A DNA stretch of 64,000 bases from Halopseudomonas bauzanensis (GCF_900114735.1 NZ_FOUA01000008.1:1-64000); one strand, 5' to 3'; positions 16,529 through 26,744 are shown, counted from the first letter of the stretch. The notes: generated from the letters alone by a model not told the origin. Numbers and translations: made by a program.

Positions 16529-16814
16529 TTGAGGCGGCTTGACGCACCGCGGACGGTGCGGCTTTTCTCGGGTTTTGGTGCTGCGGAGAAGTTTCAGCTG
16601 CGGGCTTCCGATATCATGGCGGCTGATCCGCTGTGCGTAACTGCAGACACGCCGCCGGATGAGGTGGCGTATCTCATGTCGGAGAGAAGGGTTGGCAGTG
16701 TGACCATCGAGAATGTGGGCGGTCACATTGCTGGAGATCTTTACGGCTACTGATGCACTGAATGCACTGATTGAAATAGTCCGAGCAGGCAACGCTGCAG
16801 CCGCCTCGGAGTGA
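16529..16814 (+). pseudogene. CBS-domain protein remnant, frameshifted
   Basis: The frame from about 16580 encodes part of a CBS domain (ASDIMAADPLCV, then DEVAYLMSERRVGSV). An extra G near 16733-16735 shifts it. In the other frame the expected ending [18 protein letters not shown] continues to a stop at 16812-16814. The N-terminal part of a normal CBS protein is not recognisable upstream, so the gene is both 5'-truncated and frameshifted. It probably once bound an adenosyl ligand. Confidence 0.65.
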
Positions 16815-16821
16815 GGAACAG

Positions 16822-17052
16822 ATGACTGAACAAAGATCGAACGACCCCTTGCATGGCGTCACGCTGGAGCAGGTTGTTACCCGGTTGCAAGGCCATTACG
16901 GTTGGGACGGCCTGGCTCTGCGGGTCGATATCAACTGCTTCAAGAATGATCAGTCAATCAAATCATCCCTGAAGTTTTTGCGTAAGACCCAATGGGCCCG
17001 GGACAAGGTAGAGAAACTGTATGTTTCAACCTTTCATGGTAAAGGTTACTAG
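16822..17052 (+). CDS. VF530-like DNA-binding protein (DUF2132)
   Basis: A 76-residue protein matching the DUF2132/VF530 family across its length, with the landmarks [24 protein letters not shown] and [16 protein letters not shown]. The family is named after a Vibrio fischeri protein that binds DNA; its cellular role is unclear. It begins 8 bases after the CBS remnant, with GAGGAA upstream, and ends 39 bases before the convergent efflux gene. Confidence 0.88.
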   Translation: MTEQRSNDPLHGVTLEQVVTRLQGHYGWDGLALRVDINCFKNDQSIKSSLKFLRKTQWARDKVEKLYVSTFHGKGY

Positions 17053-17090
17053 AAGCCTATCTTTAAGAATGCTTACCCCGCCGCAATTCA

Positions 17091-18503
17091 TTAGCTGGGC
17101 GCCCCCGGTGCCCCAGCCAACGCCCGATACACATTCACCATCGCCAGCACCATGGCTGTCTGGCTCTGCACCAGGTTATCCCGCATGGCGGTCAGTTCCT
17201 GCTCTGCTGCCAACAGTTCGAAGTAGCCGATAAAGCCCTGATCATAACGGTCGCGCGCCTGCTCCACGGCCTGGGTGGCGGCGTCGGTGGCGCTCTGCAG
17301 CAACGCCGTGCGTTCGTGGGATTGCTGGTAGCGCAGCAGCCAGGTTTCTGTTTCTTCCAGTGCCAGCAGCACTGTCTGCCGGTAGTCGGCGAGCAGTTCT
17401 GCATAGCGGGCGTCGGCGGCGTCTATGCGTGCCTGAACCATGGCCCGATCAAGAAAGGACCAGTCAATACCCAGGGCGACGCGCCCGGTTTGGGCGCCGC
17501 CGGTAAAGAGGTCTGACCCGGTGCCGGCCAGGGAGCCGAGCAGGGCACCTAGGGTGAAGCGCGGGAACAGGTCGGCGGTAGCGATGCCGATGCGGGCGTT
17601 GGCTGCGGCCAGTCGCCGTTCAGCGGCCTGGATATCCGGGCGACGGCGCAGTACATCACCGGGGCTGCCTGCCGCAATGGACGGCCGACTGTCCGGTAGG
17701 TTCGCAGGGACTTCAAGCAGGGAAACCAGTGCGGTGGGTGTCTGGCCGGTCAGTACGCCGATGCGGTGCATGGCGGCGCCTATGTCGGCTTTGATTTGGG
17801 GGATCTCTGCCCGGGTGGCATCCAGCTGGGCGCGGGCCCGCACCTGATCGAACAGGGTGCCGCGGCCGGCTTCCAGTCGTGCGCTGACGATATCCAGCGA
17901 GGCCTGCTGCAGGCTGATGTTCTCTTCGGCTACCCGCAGTTGCTGTTGCAGGCCGCGCAGCTGGAAGTAGCTGCTGGCCATCTGGCCGGCCAGCGCTACC
18001 TGCAGGGTCTGCTGGTCTGCACCGGCGGCCTGCAACTGTGCTTCGCTGGCCTCGGTGGCGCGGCGCAGTCGCCCGAACAGGTCCAGTTCCCAACTGAGCG
18101 CGACACCGGCCTGGTATAACTCCACTCGCTCCTGACCCGGCTGAGTGCGCTCCACTTCTGCCAGGCGCTGGCCGGCAACATTGGCACCGGCGGTGACGCT
18201 GGGTAACTGATCCCGGCGCGAGCCGCGCAGCAGGGCTTCAGCTTCCTGATAGCGGGCCAGGGCAGCCTGCAGGCTCTGGTTGTCGGCCATGGTTTGCTTG
18301 ATCAGGTCAGCCAACAGGGGGTCGGCAAAGCCTTGCCAGAACTGCTGTTCGTTGCGTTCCTGCGCCGATCCGGCAGCCTCTGTGGTTGCCTGGTCGTGGG
18401 CAAACTGCTCCAGCTGTACTGGCTCAGGCGGCTGATAATCCGGGCCTACGGCGCAGGCACTGAGCAGCGCTGCCATCGAAAAGATACCTGCCAGCTTACT
18501 CAT
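17091..18503 (-). CDS. Outer-membrane efflux lipoprotein (OprM/OprN, NodT family)
   Basis: A 470-residue outer-membrane channel subunit of a tripartite efflux pump. The signal peptide ends in the lipobox LLSACAVGPDYQPP. Two repeats of the TolC-type coiled coil follow, with GxxLFDQVRARAQLD-like and VxxARDRYDQGFIGY-like helices. ATG 18503 is chosen, since it puts the signal peptide at the N-terminus and overlaps the stop of the upstream pump gene by 8 bases, implying translational coupling. It is the last gene of the operon. Confidence 0.92.
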   Translation of the reverse strand: MSKLAGIFSMAALLSACAVGPDYQPPEPVQLEQFAHDQATTEAAGSAQERNEQQFWQGFADPLLADLIKQTMADNQSLQAALARYQEAEALLRGSRRDQLPSVTAGANVAGQRLAEVERTQPGQERVELYQAGVALSWELDLFGRLRRATEASEAQLQAAGADQQTLQVALAGQMASSYFQLRGLQQQLRVAEENISLQQASLDIVSARLEAGRGTLFDQVRARAQLDATRAEIPQIKADIGAAMHRIGVLTGQTPTALVSLLEVPANLPDSRPSIAAGSPGDVLRRRPDIQAAERRLAAANARIGIATADLFPRFTLGALLGSLAGTGSDLFTGGAQTGRVALGIDWSFLDRAMVQARIDAADARYAELLADYRQTVLLALEETETWLLRYQQSHERTALLQSATDAATQAVEQARDRYDQGFIGYFELLAAEQELTAMRDNLVQSQTAMVLAMVNVYRALAGAPGAPS

Positions 18504-21500
18504 GTGACGCTCCTTCAAGTTCTGCTTGTACATCGCTTTCAGGCTTTTCTGCCTTCTCAAAATGCTTGGCCAGCGTCCGCAGCGCGACATAAAACACCGG
18601 TGTCAGCAGCAGGCCGAACAGGGTTACGCCGATCATGCCGGTGAACACGGTGATACCCATGGCGTTACGCACTTCGGCACCCGCACCCGTGGCCAGTACC
18701 AGCGGTACGACGCCGGCGATAAAGGCGACCGAGGTCATGATGATCGGGCGCAGCCGCAGGCGGCTGGCTTCCAGCGCGGCGCTGATGGTGTCGCGGCCTT
18801 GCAGTTCGAGTTCACGGGCGAACTCGACGATGAGGATGGCGTTCTTGCACGCCAGGCCCATCAGCACTACCAGGCCGACCTGGACGAAGATGTTGTTATC
18901 GCCGTCTACCAGCCACACGCCAAACAGCGCAGCGAGCAGACACATGGGCACGATCAGGATCACCGCCAGCGGCATTACCCAGCTTTCATACAGCGCGGCG
19001 AGTACCAGGAACACCAGCAACAGGGCCACCGGGAAGACCACCATGGCGGCATTGCCCTGGGTAACCTGCTGGAAGCTCAGGTCGGTCCATTCCAATGACA
19101 TGCCGGCTGGCAGTACCTCGTCGGCCACGCCCATGACTGCGGCCAGGGTCTGCGCCGAAGACAGCAGGGCGGGGTCGGATTGGCCGATCAGGTCTGCCGC
19201 CGGGTAGCCGTTGTAGCGGATCACCGGGTCCGGCCCGAAGCTCTCGCGCAGCGTGACCATGGTGTTGAGCGGCACCATCTGGTTGTTGGCGTTGCGGGTA
19301 TACAGGTGGTCGATGTCGCTGGGGTTGTCGCGGAACGACGCATCCGCCTGGGCCATGACCCGGTAGGTGCGGCCGAACAGGTTGAAGTCGTTGATGTACT
19401 GCGAGCCGAAGTACAGCTGCAGGCTGCCGAACAGGTCATCCAGCCGCACACCCTGGGCCTTGGCCTGGATACGGTCTACATCGGCATCCAACTGGGGAAC
19501 GTTGGCCTGGTAGGAGCTGAACGGGTAGAACATGCCCGGTGTTTCACTCAGCGCCAGCGCCAGATCATTGGTGGCGGTTTGCAGTTCGCCATAACCGGCG
19601 CCGCGTCGATCCTGTACATAGAGCGAATACCCCGAGCCTGCGCCCAGCCCGAACACCGGTGGCGGCATGAAGGTAATGGCGAAGCCTTCGTTGACGTCGG
19701 CCAGTTTGGCGTTGATCTCATCAGATATTTCCTGGGCGGTGCGGTCGCGGTCGGCGAAGTCATCGAACACCATGAACACCGTACCGACGTTCGGCGTGTT
19801 GGTGCCTTGCAGCGCGTTGAAGCCGACAAAGGCCAGGGCATCGGCGACGCCTTCAGTTTCCAGCGCCAGCTCGCTGACCCGCCGCGCAACGGCTTCGGTA
19901 CGATCCAGCGAGGCGCCTTCAGGCAGACGAATACTGCCGATCAGGTAGGTTTTGTCCTGGGTGGGGATAAAACCACCGGGCACCTGGGTAAACATGAATG
20001 CGGTGCCGCCCAGCAGCAACAGATACACCCCGAACACCCAGCCACGACGACTCAGGCTGTGACCGACCAGTGATTCATAGCGCTGCGCGTTGCGCAGAAA
20101 AAAACGGTTGAAGGGGCGGAAGATCCAGCCAAACAGGCGATCAATGACCCGCGCCGGCAGATCCGGCGCTGCCCCGTGGGGTTTCAACAGGGCTGCTGCC
20201 AGAGCGGGCGACAGGGTCAGGGAGTTGATCGCTGAAATCACCGTGGCAATTGCGATGGTCATGGCGAACTGGCGGTAGAACTGGCCGGTGATGCCGTCCA
20301 GAAAGGCCATGGGCACGAATACCGCGCAGAGCACGAGACTGATGGCGACGATGGGCCCGCTCACTTCGCGCATCGCCTGATGCGCCGCGGCCAATGGTGC
20401 CAGACCTTCTTCGATATTACGTTCGACGTTTTCCACCACCACGATGGCGTCGTCCACCACGATGCCAATCGCCAGCACCATGGCGAACAGGGTCAGGGTG
20501 TTGATGGAAAAGCCCATCAGCAGCAGGACGGAGAAGGTACCAACGATGGACACCGGCACGGCTAGCAGGGGGATCAGCGAGGCGCGCCAGGTCTGCAGAA
20601 ACAGGATCACCACCAGCACCACCAGCGCGACGGCCTCCAGCAGAGTCATGATCACGGCCTTGATGGAGGTGCTGACGAACACGGTCGGATCGTAGGCAAT
20701 TTCCCAACTGAGGCCCTGTGGAAAGTTATCTTCCAGCTCGGCCATTTTTTCCCGTATCGCTGCCGAGACTTCCAGCGAGTTGGAGCCGGGGGCCTGGAAG
20801 ATGGGCAATGCAACCGCTTGGCGGTTATTCAGCAGTGCCCGCAATGCATCCTGCGAGGCAGCCAGCTCGACCCGGGCCACGTCCTTGAGCAGGGTTACCT
20901 CACCCTGCTCACCGGTTTTCAGCACGATATTCTCGAACTCTTCGACCGATTCCAGCCGGCCCTTGGCGTTGATGGAAATCAGCAGGTCGGAGCCATTCGG
21001 CATGGGCGGTGCGCCGATCTGGCCGGCGGAGACCTGGATGTTCTGCTCGCGTACTGCGGTGCTTATATCGCCTGCGGTGACGCCCAGGGCCGCGGCGCGC
21101 TGCGGGTCGATCCACAGGCGCATGGCGTAGTCACCCGAGCCAAACAGGCCGGCCTGGCCCACGCCGGGAATACGCGCCAGCTCGTCACGGATATGCAGTA
21201 CCGCGTAGTTGCGGATATAGGTGGCGTCCAGGCTGTCATCCGGCGAGGTCAGGTGCACGGCCATCATCAGGTTGGGTGACTGCTTCTGGGTGGTTACACC
21301 AAGCTGGCGCACGTCCTCGGGCAGCCGCGGCAGTGCCTGGGATACCCGGTTCTGTACCTGCACCTGAGCCTGATCGGGGTCGGTGCCCAGAGCGAAGGTT
21401 ACGGTCAGTGCCAGGCTGCCGTCACTGCCGGCCACCGATTTCATGTAGATCATGTTCTCGACGCCGTTGATGGCTTCTTCCAACGGCGTGGCCACGGTTT

Positions 21501-21681
21501 CGGAAATGGTCTTGGGGTTGGCTCCGGGATAGCTGGCGCTGACCAGCACGCTGGGCGGCACCACCTCGGGGTATTCGCTGACCGGCAGCAGTGGAATGCT
21601 GATCAGCCCGACCACGAAGATGATGATCGATAACACCGAGGCGAAGATCGGTCTGTCCACAAAGAAACGCGAGAAATTCAC
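18496..21681 (-). CDS. RND multidrug efflux transporter (MexF-like, HAE1 family)
   Basis: A 1061-residue inner-membrane proton antiporter. It begins MNFSRFFVDRPIFASV, as in MexF, and has twelve expected membrane helices with two large periplasmic loops. Helix 4 carries the proton-relay acidic pair in GIVVDDAIVVVENVER. The segment GPDPVIRYNGYPAADL is typical of the HAE1 family. It pumps amphiphilic compounds from the periplasm or membrane into the outer-membrane channel. It lies between the adaptor and channel genes in one operon. Substrates cannot be predicted, but MexF relatives export chloramphenicol, quinolones and quorum-related molecules. Confidence 0.94.
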   Translation of the reverse strand: MNFSRFFVDRPIFASVLSIIIFVVGLISIPLLPVSEYPEVVPPSVLVSASYPGANPKTISETVATPLEEAINGVENMIYMKSVAGSDGSLALTVTFALGTDPDQAQVQVQNRVSQALPRLPEDVRQLGVTTQKQSPNLMMAVHLTSPDDSLDATYIRNYAVLHIRDELARIPGVGQAGLFGSGDYAMRLWIDPQRAAALGVTAGDISTAVREQNIQVSAGQIGAPPMPNGSDLLISINAKGRLESVEEFENIVLKTGEQGEVTLLKDVARVELAASQDALRALLNNRQAVALPIFQAPGSNSLEVSAAIREKMAELEDNFPQGLSWEIAYDPTVFVSTSIKAVIMTLLEAVALVVLVVILFLQTWRASLIPLLAVPVSIVGTFSVLLLMGFSINTLTLFAMVLAIGIVVDDAIVVVENVERNIEEGLAPLAAAHQAMREVSGPIVAISLVLCAVFVPMAFLDGITGQFYRQFAMTIAIATVISAINSLTLSPALAAALLKPHGAAPDLPARVIDRLFGWIFRPFNRFFLRNAQRYESLVGHSLSRRGWVFGVYLLLLGGTAFMFTQVPGGFIPTQDKTYLIGSIRLPEGASLDRTEAVARRVSELALETEGVADALAFVGFNALQGTNTPNVGTVFMVFDDFADRDRTAQEISDEINAKLADVNEGFAITFMPPPVFGLGAGSGYSLYVQDRRGAGYGELQTATNDLALALSETPGMFYPFSSYQANVPQLDADVDRIQAKAQGVRLDDLFGSLQLYFGSQYINDFNLFGRTYRVMAQADASFRDNPSDIDHLYTRNANNQMVPLNTMVTLRESFGPDPVIRYNGYPAADLIGQSDPALLSSAQTLAAVMGVADEVLPAGMSLEWTDLSFQQVTQGNAAMVVFPVALLLVFLVLAALYESWVMPLAVILIVPMCLLAALFGVWLVDGDNNIFVQVGLVVLMGLACKNAILIVEFARELELQGRDTISAALEASRLRLRPIIMTSVAFIAGVVPLVLATGAGAEVRNAMGITVFTGMIGVTLFGLLLTPVFYVALRTLAKHFEKAEKPESDVQAELEGASHE

Positions 21682-21757
21682 GGCAACAGTCTCCCGGAAC
21701 GCATCCGGGAGACGCGCCCGTATCAGTTAATTGAAAAATGCAGGCGGGGTCGGGGCG

Positions 21758-22912
21758 TTACGGCGCCGTGGCCACTACCATGGGTGCCGGATCGGGGCGC
21801 ATCGCTACCTGCTGGGGCAGCACTTCCATGCCGGGGAAGGCGATCTTCTGCAGGCCGTTGACCACCACCCGTTCGCCTTCGCTCAGGCCGGCGGTAATGA
21901 CCAGCAGCCCACCCACCCGGCGGCCGGTTTCCACGGTGCGCCGCTCTACCTTGTTGTCGTCACCCAGTACATACAGGTAGCGGCGATCTTGGTCGGTCAG
22001 CACCGCCTTCTGATCCACCAGCAGGGCAGCGGAGGCGTTGGCCACCGGCATTTCCACCCGGGCAAACTGACCAGGACGTAATTTGCCGTCGGGGTTGGCT
22101 ACCTGGGCGCGGTACTGCAGGGTGCCGGTGCGTGCGTTGTACTGGTTGTCGACGAAGTCCAGTTGGCCACGGTAGGGGAAGTCCTGCTGGCCTGACAGCC
22201 CGATACGTACCGGCACAGCCTGACCGTGGGGGTTGTCCTGCGCGGTCTGCTGATCACTTTCGAAATACACATACAGCGGATCAACTGAGACGAGAGTTGC
22301 CAGCAGGGTGGCATCGATGGTCGCCAGGTTGCCACGGGTTACCTCGGCGCGGCCGATACGGCCACTGACCGGCGCCTTGATCTGGGTGTATTCCAGATCC
22401 AGCTGGGCGCTTTGCAGTGCCGCAGCTGCGGAATTCACTGCGGCCTGGGCCATGGTCTTCGCCGCATTGCGCTGTTCGAACTCTTCGCGGGAGATCGCCC
22501 GGCGCTCCCATAACTGTTCGGAGCGGGCCGCCTCGCTGCTGGCCAGCGTCAACTGGCTGCGCATGCGTGCCAGTTCGGCCTCGGCCAGTTGCACGTGGGC
22601 TTTATAAGGGCGTGGGTCGATGACGAACAGCACGTCGCCTTCGCTGACCAGTTCGCCTTCTTCGAAGTTGACCTGATCAATGTACCCGCTGACCCGCGGG
22701 CGCAGTTCCACGGTCTGGGGTGCTTCGACCCGGCCGCTGAATGCGCCCCAGATGGTCACCGGCTCGGCGTTGACCTCGGCCACCTCAACTTCGGGTGGTG
22801 GTGGCGTAGCATTATCCTGGGCCTGGCCCCGAGCATCGCAGCCGGCCAGGACGAGCAACAGCAGGCCGCCGAGCAGAGCCACTTTGGCTTGATTGAAGGG
22901 GGTTGCATGCAT
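21758..22912 (-). CDS. RND efflux periplasmic adaptor lipoprotein (MexE-like)
   Basis: A 384-residue membrane fusion protein. It starts with a lipoprotein signal (LLVLAGC), followed by the lipoyl half-motif RVSGYIDQV, an alpha-hairpin (residues about 95-165), the APVSGRIG half-motif and beta-barrel and membrane-proximal domains. It links the inner-membrane pump to the outer-membrane channel. The start at 22912 is preferred because it places the signal peptide close to the N-terminus. It is the first gene of the pump operon and is transcribed away from the AraC regulator. Confidence 0.92.
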   Translation of the reverse strand: MHATPFNQAKVALLGGLLLLVLAGCDARGQAQDNATPPPPEVEVAEVNAEPVTIWGAFSGRVEAPQTVELRPRVSGYIDQVNFEEGELVSEGDVLFVIDPRPYKAHVQLAEAELARMRSQLTLASSEAARSEQLWERRAISREEFEQRNAAKTMAQAAVNSAAAALQSAQLDLEYTQIKAPVSGRIGRAEVTRGNLATIDATLLATLVSVDPLYVYFESDQQTAQDNPHGQAVPVRIGLSGQQDFPYRGQLDFVDNQYNARTGTLQYRAQVANPDGKLRPGQFARVEMPVANASAALLVDQKAVLTDQDRRYLYVLGDDNKVERRTVETGRRVGGLLVITAGLSEGERVVVNGLQKIAFPGMEVLPQQVAMRPDPAPMVVATAP

Positions 22913-23240
22913 GGTCTGTTCTCGCTTCCCGTCAGGGATCACTGGTTCAAGTCGTTGGCGCGGGGCACCGTGGTGGAACGAACATTAAGGCCAGTGTTGT
23001 TGTAACGGGTAGCGCGTTACTGCCGCATGATTGCCTGATCCTATTTATAGCGGTTTCGCAATCTTGCGTTTTCCGGCTCTCGAAGATTGTCAAAACGTGA
23101 TTGTTTCATCTTTGCAGGGCTTTATACGCGATGGCTTGAGCGATCCTGCTGGATTGTTGCCTATTCCTGCAGAACGTCGGTTCGGGGCTTCTGCCTTGTC
23201 TGATCCTGTATATACTGCCTTCACTCCCTGGAGGTCTGCC

Positions 23241-24212
23241 ATGCTCAATATTGTCCACTCGCCCCCCGAATTTGCCTCGATACAGCCCCCCGCCGAACCC
23301 ATGTGCCGGCAACTGGCCGATCTGGTCTCGTCCAGGATCACCACCGAGGGCATCCACAGAACCATCATTCCCGGCCTGGAGCTGTTTCGCATCGATGCGC
23401 CCTCCGGTTGTGTGTCTACCGTGTATGAACCTTCCTTGTGCGTCATTGCTCAGGGCCGCAAGACGGTTGAGTTGGGCGACCGGGAAATCGTTTATGGCGC
23501 GCTCAGTTATATGGTGTCCAGTGTCGATCTGCCGGTGCAGGGGCGAGTAATAGACGCCTCTCCCGAGCAACCCTATCTGGCGGTAAAAATCAGCATCGAT
23601 CCGGCGGAAGTGGCCGATCTGGTACTGCAGTTAGGTGACTCCGCGGCGAGTGACGAGCAAACTGACTGCCCTTATTCAGGCTGCGGTCTGTGTATTGCCC
23701 AGATCGATCTGGGCATACTCGATGCCATGACCCGGCTGGTGCAGCTACTCGATTCGCCAACCGATGCGAAGGTGCTGGCGCCCCTGATCCAGCGTGAAAT
23801 CATCTACCGCGCGCTGGTTGGCGAGATGGGGCCGCGTATGCGTGAGTTTGTCTCGGCCGATAGCCAATCACACCGTATTTCCAAGGTGATATCGGTGCTC
23901 AAGAGCCGTTTTGCCGAGCCGCTGCGGGTGCGCGAGCTGGCGGAAGACGTGAATATGAGCGAGTCGGCGTTGTACCACAGCTTCAAGCAGGTCACGCGTA
24001 TGTCGCCGGTACAGTTTCAGAAGAAGCTGCGCTTGCACGAAGCGCGAAGGTTGATGCTCAGCGAAGGGCTGGAAGCTGCCACTGCAAGCTATCGGGTCGG
24101 CTACGAAAGTCCTTCGCACTTCAGCCGCGAGTACAGCCGCATGTTCGGTGCGCCGCCGCGCGCAGACGTTACCAAGCTGCGCCGTGAGACGCGCATGGGT
24201 ATGCCGGCCTGA
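23241..24212 (+). CDS. AraC-family regulator with AraC_N domain
   Basis: A 323-residue transcription regulator. Residues about 30-185 form the AraC_N ligand domain (PSLCVIAQGRKTVELG is typical). Residues about 215-310 form the double helix-turn-helix with LRVRELAEDVNMSESALYHSFK and the C-terminal GYESPSHFSREYSRMFG. A GGAGG site 8 bases before ATG 23241 fixes the start within a longer open frame. It is divergent from the RND efflux operon and so probably controls it, although AraC_N regulators often also control aldehyde reductase genes. Confidence 0.9.
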   Translation: MLNIVHSPPEFASIQPPAEPMCRQLADLVSSRITTEGIHRTIIPGLELFRIDAPSGCVSTVYEPSLCVIAQGRKTVELGDREIVYGALSYMVSSVDLPVQGRVIDASPEQPYLAVKISIDPAEVADLVLQLGDSAASDEQTDCPYSGCGLCIAQIDLGILDAMTRLVQLLDSPTDAKVLAPLIQREIIYRALVGEMGPRMREFVSADSQSHRISKVISVLKSRFAEPLRVRELAEDVNMSESALYHSFKQVTRMSPVQFQKKLRLHEARRLMLSEGLEAATASYRVGYESPSHFSREYSRMFGAPPRADVTKLRRETRMGMPA

Positions 24213-24266
24213 AGGTTTCTGAACTATGCTTGAGACGTGCTGGGAGCCCTCCGGAGGATTATCATC

Positions 24267-24521
24267 ATGTCCCGTTTATTCATGCTTTTTGCTGCATTGA
24301 TGCTCAGTTCTGCCGCCTTTGCCATGCATTGCCCCCAGGATATGGCAAAGATCGATGCCATCCTGGAAAACAATCCCCCCACCGATCAAGCGGTATTGGA
24401 TCAGGTAGTGGCGTTGCGTGCGCAAGGAGAGGAGTTGCACGATGCTGGGCGGCACGAGGGGTCGGTAACGGTGTTGGCTGAGGCGCTTGAGCTGTTGGAT
24501 GAGGAACCGCACAGCCATTGA
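24267..24521 (+). CDS. Small exported protein of unknown function
   Basis: An 84-residue protein with a clear signal peptide (MSRLFMLFAALMLSSAAFA, cut before MHCPQ). A short helical mature part of about 65 residues ends with HSH. GGAGGATTATCATC directly precedes ATG 24267. Similar short secreted proteins with a MHCP start occur in pseudomonads without assigned function. It lies 54 bases after the AraC regulator and could be co-transcribed. Confidence 0.7.
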   Translation: MSRLFMLFAALMLSSAAFAMHCPQDMAKIDAILENNPPTDQAVLDQVVALRAQGEELHDAGRHEGSVTVLAEALELLDEEPHSH

Positions 24522-24620
24522 TTACACCGCAGGAGTAAGGACCTTTCTGGGCGCGGAATCAGGATCGGTTGCACATGACGTCTATGCTCCCGACCCTGAC
24601 TCCCGCTTTACGCTACAGCG

Positions 24621-26744
24621 TTACAGTACGACCGCAGCCACACTGTTACTGTCGTAAACCAGCTCCACGTCTACGTCGCCTGCATCCACGCTATCAAACG
24701 CCCCGGTCACCGCCTGACCAGAGAGCAGGGTAATCTGCGTGCCGGTGGCGGGGGTGTTGGCGAAGTCCAGTTGCAGCGAACCTCCATCGATATAGACGAT
24801 GCCACTGGCTTTCACCGGGATGTCGTTACCATCGGTATTCAGCGACAGGGTGCCGGCATCGATGGTCAGGTTCCCCTCGATCGTCAGCGTACCTTCCACG
24901 TCTACCCGCACGGTACCGTCTTCCATATACAGATCCCCTTCGCCGAAGGCGCTGGTGGAACCGGCTTCCAGGGTGCCGCCTTGCACCAGAGTGCCGCCGG
25001 TATAGGTATTCTCACCGGTCAGAACCAGGTGCCCGCTGCCGGCCTTGGTCAGGCGACCTTCGCCGGAAATGTCGTTGCGCCACTGGTCGCGCTGGTTGAA
25101 GCCATCCTGGCTCGCATCCATGTTGACCGTGACGTCGCCAATGAAAGCGCCGTAGCCATCCGCTGCGGTGACCAGATCAAGACGCCCCCAGCCATTGGTG
25201 TCGTCCAGTATCGGGTAGCCCGAATCGATCGCGGTGGTGTACAGCACTGCGCGGCGCTGTTCGGCGGTCAGATAGGGTAGGCGGGTGGCCAGCAGCGCTT
25301 CGGCACCTTCCGGGATTACCGGTGCCTGACCGGCTTTAGTCTCGTCATGGGGCAAGCCGTAGGTCATGCGGAAGCGGTACAGCTCCTTGTTCAGCTCGTT
25401 GTCGTCATACTTGCTGGTATTGAAGACCTCGGTGCGAACCAAGGCACCATCGATCAAGCCAGGCTCGTTATCCACCGGACGATGGGCGTATTCGTACAGA
25501 TCCATATCTGCGGCTGCTGCCATATCACCGAAGTACTGCTGCGCGGCCTGGTAGGCGGCCGTGGCGTCATCGAGAAGATGCGGCTGGTTCAGCGCATGGG
25601 CGGTGACGATCATGGAATGGATACGGCCACCGATGACATCAACCGGGGAGTGCATGCCAGCAATGATCCGGCTCTCACCCAACAGGGAGGCGCGGGTAAG
25701 CATTTCCGAGTAGCGCTGGGGCAGGGCGTAGGCGTAGGCCATGGCGGCGAGGTAGCCGGCATTGGTGTGTCCGCTGGGATAGCCGCCATCCTTGCGGCGG
25801 TTCTCGGTATCGATCGTATACAGGCCTTTATCGTAATCGCCTGCGCTGTGCTGACGGCGGGCGCACATCAGGCCGGGGACGACGCTGACGCTGGTGATAT
25901 AGGTGTCGATGACGCGGCTGGTTGTTGCTCCGCTGGAATCCGTGCACTGGTAGTTCTTGTCGGTGCCGAGATACTCGATCTCGCCGAGGTCGTTCATGCG
26001 CCAGGGGCGCGGGGTCGAGAAGATGTATTTGGACGCGTTGGTCGAGGCTGGCGAGCGCTGGCGGAAGGCGTCGACCAGGCGCACCACGGCGCCCAGTTCC
26101 GGGGCGTTCTGATCTCCGGCCCAGGCGATCCCGTCGTTCACGCCGGATTGAAAGTGCTCGTCCTGCAGGACCTGACTGACGCTGGGCACTGGAATATCGG
26201 TATAGGCGCCGGAGGCCGCTACGTAAGCTTCGGTCAGCGGCCCGAGGCCATCGATGACGCTGTAGTTCTTTGACCGAACGTCATCGAGGAAGGCCAGGAT
26301 CGCTTCATCATCGGAGCGGTCCTTGGTCACGTCGATCACATATTGAATGTTGGCTTCCCAGGCTGCGGCATCGACGATGGGGTCAGCCAGATAATGGTCT
26401 GGACCGTCACCGGATGCGCCTTGCTGGTAATGATCCGAGGTGCCCTGCCATATGGAATTGATACCGTCCAGGAGGTGGGCCATGGGGTTGTCAGCCAATA
26501 CCCAGCGGGCGGTGCCATCTGCGTTATTGTCCGCAAAGCGGATGGCGGGTAATGGATAGCTGACTTCGGGCAGGGCGACGGTCTGCTCATTGTCCAGACC
26601 GGCAGGCTTGGCAGGTTTCTCAATTGCGATGGGTGAGCGGTCGTTGCTCGAACTGCTGCTTTTGCAGGCGGATAGAGACATGGCGACCGCAATTGCCAAA
26701 GCCAGGCGTGCCGGCAGGGCGCCACGTAGGGAGTGATAGAGCAT
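24621..26744 (-). CDS. PAP2-type acid phosphatase lipoprotein with C-terminal autotransporter-type repeat
   Basis: A 707-residue exported protein. The lipoprotein signal ends at LSAC, followed by a Ser-rich linker. A vanadium-haloperoxidase/PAP2 phosphatase domain shows its three motifs: K..RPW near residue 240, PSGHT near 322 and SR..AGMHSPVD near 357. From about residue 555 a PATR-type beta-helix repeat follows (TKAGSGHLVLTGENTYTGGT), ending in a beta-rich segment. No autotransporter barrel is present, so the repeat probably serves as a surface or binding module. The start at 26744 places the signal peptide correctly. It is monocistronic. Confidence 0.85.
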   Translation of the reverse strand: MLYHSLRGALPARLALAIAVAMSLSACKSSSSSNDRSPIAIEKPAKPAGLDNEQTVALPEVSYPLPAIRFADNNADGTARWVLADNPMAHLLDGINSIWQGTSDHYQQGASGDGPDHYLADPIVDAAAWEANIQYVIDVTKDRSDDEAILAFLDDVRSKNYSVIDGLGPLTEAYVAASGAYTDIPVPSVSQVLQDEHFQSGVNDGIAWAGDQNAPELGAVVRLVDAFRQRSPASTNASKYIFSTPRPWRMNDLGEIEYLGTDKNYQCTDSSGATTSRVIDTYITSVSVVPGLMCARRQHSAGDYDKGLYTIDTENRRKDGGYPSGHTNAGYLAAMAYAYALPQRYSEMLTRASLLGESRIIAGMHSPVDVIGGRIHSMIVTAHALNQPHLLDDATAAYQAAQQYFGDMAAAADMDLYEYAHRPVDNEPGLIDGALVRTEVFNTSKYDDNELNKELYRFRMTYGLPHDETKAGQAPVIPEGAEALLATRLPYLTAEQRRAVLYTTAIDSGYPILDDTNGWGRLDLVTAADGYGAFIGDVTVNMDASQDGFNQRDQWRNDISGEGRLTKAGSGHLVLTGENTYTGGTLVQGGTLEAGSTSAFGEGDLYMEDGTVRVDVEGTLTIEGNLTIDAGTLSLNTDGNDIPVKASGIVYIDGGSLQLDFANTPATGTQITLLSGQAVTGAFDSVDAGDVDVELVYDSNSVAAVVL

